The notes beneath the pieces were generated by a model. It ran no database searches. It was not told the DNA's origin and saw only the letters and a list, made by a program, of their open reading frames with translations. 47,418 nt of DNA from CAYPPG01 sp964412555 (GTDB lineage: Bacteria > Hinthialibacterota > Hinthialibacteria > Hinthialibacterales > Hinthialibacteraceae): NCBI GenBank assembly GCA_964412555.1, contig CAYPPG010000060.1, positions 1-47,418 on the forward strand, written 5' to 3'. The number at the start of each line of letters is the position of its first letter. Within the stretch, counting starts at the first letter, position 1. Shown in pieces: positions 43,025 through 47,418 of the stretch. The position numbers and the translations under genes are program-made.

Positions 43025-43720
43025 TTAATAGTCCCGAGATCCGAATATCGCAGTGCCGATCCTTACCATTGTAGCACCTTCTTCAATGGCCACTTCATAA
43101 TCATTTGTCATTCCCATAGATAATTCCGGTTCTCTTCCCGATCCAACCAGATCCTCTTGATAGTACTCACTCAGTTTTCTCAAATCCGAGAAATATGGCC
43201 GCGCCTCTTCCGGATCATCAAAAAAGGGGGGAAGTGTCATCAATCCACAAACACAAATATGCTCAGCATTTTTTGCCGCAGCTAATAATTTCTCAAAATT
43301 CTCTATTTCCGTTCCTGATTTCGTCTCTTCTCGGGACAAATTGAGCTGCAACAAAACATTCATTTTACAATCTTGTTTTCGGGCGTTTTTTTCAATTTCT
43401 TGAATTAGCTTTACAGAATCGACAGAATGAATCAGATGAAATAAGGGGAGGGCTTTTTTCACTTTATTCGTTTGCAAATGACCCACTAAATGCCATTCTA
43501 AATTCAATTCTTTCAATTCATTAATCTTTCCTTCTGCTTCTTGAACACGATTTTCACCAAAAACAAGTAATCCTACTGCAACAGCGGATCGAATGTCTTC
43601 TATTGGTTTTGTTTTACTTACTGCGATAATTTTGATTTCAGACGGATTTCTACCGCATTTTTCAGCTGCATTGTTTATTCTTTCTTGAACAAAACGAAGA
43701 TTCTCTACAATCTCAACCAT
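43025..43720 (-). CDS. YggS-family pyridoxal 5'-phosphate homeostasis protein
   Basis: 231 residues. The alanine racemase-like N-terminal barrel is visible: 'IKIIAVSKTKPIEDI' contains the PLP-binding Lys, 'VFGENRVQEAEGKI', 'WHLVGHLQTNKVKK', 'LIHSVDSVKLIQEI', and 'GMTNDYEVAIEEGATMVRIG' near the C-terminus. It binds PLP and takes part in vitamin B6 balance in the cytoplasm. The frame is open to 43783, but the ATG at 43720 has a GGAG site and gives the conserved N-terminus. It stands alone between the large secreted-protein genes. Confidence 0.93.
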   Translation of the reverse strand: MVEIVENLRFVQERINNAAEKCGRNPSEIKIIAVSKTKPIEDIRSAVAVGLLVFGENRVQEAEGKINELKELNLEWHLVGHLQTNKVKKALPLFHLIHSVDSVKLIQEIEKNARKQDCKMNVLLQLNLSREETKSGTEIENFEKLLAAAKNAEHICVCGLMTLPPFFDDPEEARPYFSDLRKLSEYYQEDLVGSGREPELSMGMTNDYEVAIEEGATMVRIGTAIFGSRDY

Positions 43721-43880
43721 AATTAACTCCAACTTAGAAAAAACCGCATTCAAGGATTCATTTACGAAATTTTTTTGTTCCAAATCAATCTATAGAATCC
43801 TATTAAATATATTTTGTGATTGATGATCGATTATTCCGAAACATGATATCATTTTATCATAAACTCTTATAAAAAACAGT

Positions 43881-43906
43881 GGGGGAACACCATCCGGTGT
43901 TCCCCC
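43881..43906 (-). terminator. Rho-independent terminator for the cohesin-like gene
   Basis: GGGGGAACACC (43881-43891) and GGTGTTCCCCC (43896-43906) form an 11-bp perfect stem with a 4-base loop. Reading on the minus strand, a T-rich run (ACTGTTTTTTAT) follows, so it terminates the gene ending at 43937. Confidence 0.82.
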
Positions 43907-43936
43907 TTTAAAATCACGAAATTGCGTATTGTCTTA

Positions 43937-46342
43937 TTATTGCTCGGGATTTACATGGGGTGGATCCAAGGGCCAACTCAATTCCAAATCAACAATGAAA
44001 TCGGAGTTTGGAATGTATGGCATATTGACAGCCACCGGAATGGAAGGATCGCCATCGACTACCCAATCACCACCTTCAACAGGTGCTGATGCAAAGCGGG
44101 TAGATGCGCCGCCGACGTGGAGACCACCAAATCCATCACTCATGAATGTTCCTACACGTACTTCACTAAATTCTATAGTTTCACCGGCGGAATCCAATCC
44201 ATAGAATGGTGTATCACTACCTCGTATTTCTACTTCGAAGTCACGTGCGATATCCAACGGGAATCCAACCTCCAATAACCCAAACGGACCGATTGAGGCG
44301 ATAAATTCCGCGTTGGCATCGGTATCCTCACCTTCAAATGGAGCGAAGTGAATCATACCGTCTCCGGTGAGCAAGCCCAGACCGATCATTCGATCACCTT
44401 CTTGTGAAGGAACGAATTCGATATCTTTGTATCCGAACGGGTGATTCGCCGGTATATCCGCGCCACTTGGCGCAGGAGCACCTTCAGGAACACGATGGAT
44501 AACCCCAGCGGAATCAAGCACATAAGCCGCAACACCGGTCACATCGGCGGCATACTTGCTATTTTCTAGGTTCATGCTCCATGAATACGTACCATTTGCT
44601 TCCGTTCCACGATAGATTTCCAGATCTACTGCAGTAACACCATCCGCTAATTGAATCTGAGTATCCAGATCCTCATTGGCGGATCCTTCTGCATAAATCC
44701 TGCCATTTGCGTTCAGTACATAGAAACCATCGTTACCAGCCGGTTCAACGTCAACAAGCTGTGAAACAAATTCTTCAGGTGAATCCCCTTCAGGTGGAAT
44801 ATAGCCAACCTCAACAATATCACCTCGGTAGTTTCCAAAGTCAATGTTGTTGGAAGGATCGTTATCTGTATCGATACCACCACCAAATGCACTCTGACCG
44901 TCATCCGGATCCGGTCGGCTGATACTGGCTCCGAGCCGGCCATGTACTGGTGCAAATGGACCGATGTTACCACCAATCAGGAAGAATATACCTTCTGAGC
45001 CTGTTCCACCTTGATCCGATGGAAGAATATCACCAGTAAATTCCATATCCTGCGCGATGGGGAACAGATCCAAGTCGATATTTTGAGTTTCGTCCACGAT
45101 CTCAAATGCCAAGTAGGGACCAAACGCTTCCATATCGGGTAGTCCATCATATATACCTCGCGCAAAGACCATCCCGTAGAACGGATCACGCGGATCAAGT
45201 ACGGATAGACCGATATCAAAGTTATGAATGGCTGCACCGCGTGCAAAGGCACCACCTAATATATCGTAGGAAACCAAACCAAGGTCCGGATTGATCACCA
45301 ATGCTGTCGGAGTCGGTGGCATCGGAGTCGGAGTCGGCGGTGATGTTGGAGTATGTACCGGAATCGGTCTTGTCGGCCGTTTCGTCGGTGTCACTTCAGG
45401 AACCGGTGTACCGGTTTCTGTAGGCGGAATTTCCGTCGGTACTTCCGTTGGCGGTACCGGTGTAGCGGTTTCCGTCGGCGGTACTTCAGTAGGAGGTACT
45501 GGCGTTGCGGTTTCTGTAGGTGGCACTTCTGTCGGCGGTACTTCTGTTGGTGGTACCGGGGTAGCCGTTTCTGTAGGCGGTACCTCTGTAGGTGTTTCCG
45601 TCGGTTCGGCAACGGCTTGTACCGTTACAACGCCACCGGTCACTTCAGCGTCCGCAACATCATCGATCAATTCGATGATATCAACCGAAACATCACCAGC
45701 CACAGCGCCCGTATAATTTACTCTCAGCAGAACACCGTCACCGGAAACGCTTGCATCTCCACCAACGGCACCCACACGAACCTGAATCGCACCAACGATT
45801 CCTTCAACCTGTTGAGCAGAGACACTTAAGAAGTCTTCAGTCAAGGTTCCGGCCGTATCGATGGATGCATACTCCAGCGTACCAGCCTCCAATTGACCAG
45901 CACTACTAGCAATAATAAATCCAAATGCATCAATGTCTTGCGCATTCTGGATATTGATAGCTACACTGATTTGTTCTCCAACGTTCACTGTGCCACCTTC
46001 CACCGACAAACGTAGCGGTTCACTCGGAATCGGTGTCTCGGTTGGACTTTCAGACACAGGAGTATTCGTCGGAGGCACCGGTGTATTTGTCGGAGTTTCT
46101 ACCGGAACGGGTGTATCCGTCGGCGATTCCGGGGGTACAGGTGTATCCGTCGGCGATTCGGGGGGTACGGGTGTATCCGTCGGCGGTGGCGGTGGAGTCG
46201 CAGTTGGAGTTTCCTCGGGTGGAGCCACTGTCGGGGTTTCTGTGGGAGTTTCTTGCGCCCAAAGGGTATTTCCAGAACACAACCCCACAACAACACCAAA
46301 AATTAACGAAATGACGATTAGTTGCAGATGTTTCGCGCGCAT
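43937..46342 (-). CDS. Secreted protein with Thr/Pro linkers and a cohesin-like domain
   Basis: 801 residues. A signal peptide ('LIVISLIFGVVVGLCSGNTLWA') is followed by a PTETPT/TDTPVPP-type linker (about 30-105), a cohesin-like beta-sandwich (about 107-240; 'LRLSVEGGTVNVGEQISVAI', 'DAFGFIIASS'), a second, longer Thr/Pro linker (about 245-350), and a C-terminal part of about 450 residues with 'SYDILGGAFARGAAI', 'GMIHFAPFEGED' and 'GLHVGGASTRF'. The C-terminal part has no family I recognise. A GGAGG site supports the start. It is next to another cohesin-like gene (46451), so a surface or matrix complex is possible. Confidence 0.8.
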   Translation of the reverse strand: MRAKHLQLIVISLIFGVVVGLCSGNTLWAQETPTETPTVAPPEETPTATPPPPPTDTPVPPESPTDTPVPPESPTDTPVPVETPTNTPVPPTNTPVSESPTETPIPSEPLRLSVEGGTVNVGEQISVAINIQNAQDIDAFGFIIASSAGQLEAGTLEYASIDTAGTLTEDFLSVSAQQVEGIVGAIQVRVGAVGGDASVSGDGVLLRVNYTGAVAGDVSVDIIELIDDVADAEVTGGVVTVQAVAEPTETPTEVPPTETATPVPPTEVPPTEVPPTETATPVPPTEVPPTETATPVPPTEVPTEIPPTETGTPVPEVTPTKRPTRPIPVHTPTSPPTPTPMPPTPTALVINPDLGLVSYDILGGAFARGAAIHNFDIGLSVLDPRDPFYGMVFARGIYDGLPDMEAFGPYLAFEIVDETQNIDLDLFPIAQDMEFTGDILPSDQGGTGSEGIFFLIGGNIGPFAPVHGRLGASISRPDPDDGQSAFGGGIDTDNDPSNNIDFGNYRGDIVEVGYIPPEGDSPEEFVSQLVDVEPAGNDGFYVLNANGRIYAEGSANEDLDTQIQLADGVTAVDLEIYRGTEANGTYSWSMNLENSKYAADVTGVAAYVLDSAGVIHRVPEGAPAPSGADIPANHPFGYKDIEFVPSQEGDRMIGLGLLTGDGMIHFAPFEGEDTDANAEFIASIGPFGLLEVGFPLDIARDFEVEIRGSDTPFYGLDSAGETIEFSEVRVGTFMSDGFGGLHVGGASTRFASAPVEGGDWVVDGDPSIPVAVNMPYIPNSDFIVDLELSWPLDPPHVNPEQ
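45303..45612. repeat. Long Thr/Pro-rich linker repeat
   Basis: Imperfect tandem units encoding EVPPTETATPVPPT-type peptides on the minus strand, inside the cohesin-like gene. The repeated codons at DNA level allow expansion or contraction. The plus-strand antisense frame here is a spurious Gly/Val repeat. Confidence 0.8.
46022..46255. repeat. N-terminal Thr/Pro-rich linker repeat
   Basis: Imperfect tandem units encoding PTDTPVPPES-type peptides on the minus strand, directly after the signal peptide of the cohesin-like protein. It separates the membrane exit site from the cohesin-like domain. Confidence 0.8.
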
Positions 46343-46450
46343 TAATATGCCTCCGTTTTATTTACGCATAAGTTCAGATATACCATACGATAAAATGCAT
46401 CAACGGTCTAGTTCTAAAATCAAAAAACTCACCCAAAAATAAAAAAAACT

Positions 46451-47290
46451 TTATGGACGAGTAATCACTTCATCTTTTGCAGCAGGAACACTGGCATTTG
46501 TTATTTCCGTCGAGGTTATGACGGTTCCTTCATCTATCGCCATTCGGTCCTCAAAACGAATTGTCGTCCCAGCGGAAATATCACCGATCACCTGAAAAGT
46601 AATATCAGCGATTCTAGCGTCACCATTAAAACCAAAATCATCCGGTATGGGATGAATTCGGGAAAGCAAAACCACTACGAGGTCTTCAATTTTGCCTCTT
46701 GTATTGCTAACTTCAGGAGATTCAAAGATTTCGACACTTTCCCGCAGTGCAGTAAAATCCAAATTCGGATTCGCTGTCCAAAATATGTTATTTTCATTGA
46801 TAAAGGGAAGTACGGCTTCTATATCTTGGTAATCTACTTGCCCCTCGCTGCCTTCACTTTGGGCGCGGTCAAAATAGGAATATCCATCCTCATTTGTCAA
46901 TTGATTGAACATTTCTCCCAGCACCAAAATATCGGCGATGTTCGAACGTCCATCAAAATTCAAATCGCCTCTCGCCTCATGTATGGAAACAACTTGTAAT
47001 TTATCCGCTTCAAAGACTACATCACAATTGACACCGACTAAATCAACGGCCCCCCTCAACACCACTGTCGCGTCAAAAAAGATATTCCCATCCGCATCTT
47101 CATAAAACACAGGAGAAGGAGTATCATCAATCGTAGATGTGGTTTGAGTATCGGCAGATGTGGTTTGGTAATCGAATAGGAAAGTCGCATTATCATTGCG
47201 GCCTTGTGCAAAAGCAGACCCCCCATTCACTCCCATCACAATAACGCAAAAAAGAACAACCCATTTCGTATGGATTCTATCTGTTTTCAT
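46451..47290 (-). CDS. Secreted protein: cohesin-like domain containing a dockerin-like module
   Basis: 279 residues with a signal peptide ('VVLFCVIVMGVNGGSAFAQ'). The fold before and after the insertion has the alternating strands of a cohesin-like beta-sandwich ('NIFFDATVVLRGAVDLVGV', 'RIADITFQVIGDISAGTTI'). In between, at about 106-170, 'GDLNFDGRSNIADILVLGEM' matches the D-x-N-x-D-G calcium loop of a dockerin repeat and 'EGQVDYQDIEAVLPFI' resembles a second one. A dockerin inside a cohesin-type fold is unusual. An upstream GGAG site supports the start. The following cohesin-like gene (43937) is on the same strand. Confidence 0.75.
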   Translation of the reverse strand: MKTDRIHTKWVVLFCVIVMGVNGGSAFAQGRNDNATFLFDYQTTSADTQTTSTIDDTPSPVFYEDADGNIFFDATVVLRGAVDLVGVNCDVVFEADKLQVVSIHEARGDLNFDGRSNIADILVLGEMFNQLTNEDGYSYFDRAQSEGSEGQVDYQDIEAVLPFINENNIFWTANPNLDFTALRESVEIFESPEVSNTRGKIEDLVVVLLSRIHPIPDDFGFNGDARIADITFQVIGDISAGTTIRFEDRMAIDEGTVITSTEITNASVPAAKDEVITRP

Positions 47291-47337
47291 GAGAACCGCG
47301 CTCCATTGTAGAATAAGCAGAGATTCACGGGAGAAAA

Positions 47338-47414
47338 TGGCGGGGCCGACGAGACTCGAACTCGCGACCTCCTGATCGACAGTCAGGCATTCTAACCAAC
47401 TGAACTACGGCCCC
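47338..47414 (-). tRNA. tRNA-Asp (anticodon GTC)
   Basis: 77 bases on the minus strand including an encoded CCA. The acceptor arms GGGGCCG and CGGCCCC pair fully, the anticodon stem CCTGA/TCAGG encloses loop CTGTCGA with anticodon GTC, and the T-arm carries GTTCGAGTC. Nothing indicates a pseudogene. Confidence 0.95.
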
Positions 47415-47418
47415 GTTT

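Noticed and set aside
45291..46442. Plus-strand Gly/Val-rich frames opposite the cohesin-like gene
   Set aside because: They are antisense shadows of the repetitive Thr/Pro linker codons.
43937..47290. A cellulosome scaffold cluster
   Set aside because: There is one cohesin-like domain per protein, and no carbohydrate-binding modules or dockerin-tagged cellulases are present.

Overview
The window looks like chromosomal DNA from an uncultured free-living bacterium of moderate GC. It is probably from one of the candidate phyla around the PVC/FCB bacteria (Sumerlaeota, Hydrogenedentota, Omnitrophota or Poribacteria are the ones I would test). The reasons are scattered single pseudopilin genes with near-identical N-termini and a common C-terminal motif, Tat-exported sulfatases, Thr/Pro-rich linkers on secreted proteins, GSCFA proteins and many intergenic hairpin repeats. 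The phylum assignment is inference. No phage, transposon, CRISPR array or rRNA was seen; one tRNA-Asp lies at the right edge.

Layout. 0.2-4.5 kb: a pseudopilin, a GSCFA protein, then a tight three-gene surface-sugar operon (rfbC, CmcI-like enzyme, DegT aminotransferase). 4.9-8.9 kb: a basic-linker winged-helix protein, a secreted glycosidase-like protein, a DinB protein and the 3' remnant of a GH5 glycosidase. 9-14.3 kb, all minus: two pseudopilins around housekeeping genes (folE, a PTPS-type gene, mrp, argJ), separated by hairpin repeats. 14.5-29.7 kb: a glycan and secreted-enzyme region with two Tat-exported sulfatases, nagA, a Tat-exported aldo/keto reductase-like protein, a secreted propeller, a ThuA-isochorismatase fusion, a glycerol-1-phosphate dehydrogenase-like protein and a tandem pair of fucose-isomerase-like proteins. 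A seven-TM-type histidine kinase lies among them.

29.7-36.4 kb: a PD-(D/E)XK-like coiled-coil protein, two serine hydrolases (the first broken), a cluster of decayed genes (BlaI-like repressor, M56/BlaR1 remnant, an interrupted hypothetical gene) and a GntP-type permease. 36.4-40.1 kb: an isolated, very large flagellin gene with a good sigma-28 promoter match, a leader of about 600 nt carrying two copies of an unidentified structured element, and a small downstream gene. 40.2-47.3 kb, minus: a membrane-anchored protein with many carboxypeptidase-regulatory-like domains, a YggS-type PLP protein, a cohesin-like protein with Thr/Pro linkers and a cohesin-like protein containing a dockerin-like module.

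The most interesting non-coding signals are (1) two families of intergenic hairpins whose copies differ by paired, compensatory substitutions, (2) the duplicated leader element before the flagellin, and (3) a perfect 9-bp inverted repeat just upstream of the aldo/keto reductase-like gene that looks like an operator. Functions are assigned from recognised motifs only; no database search was possible.
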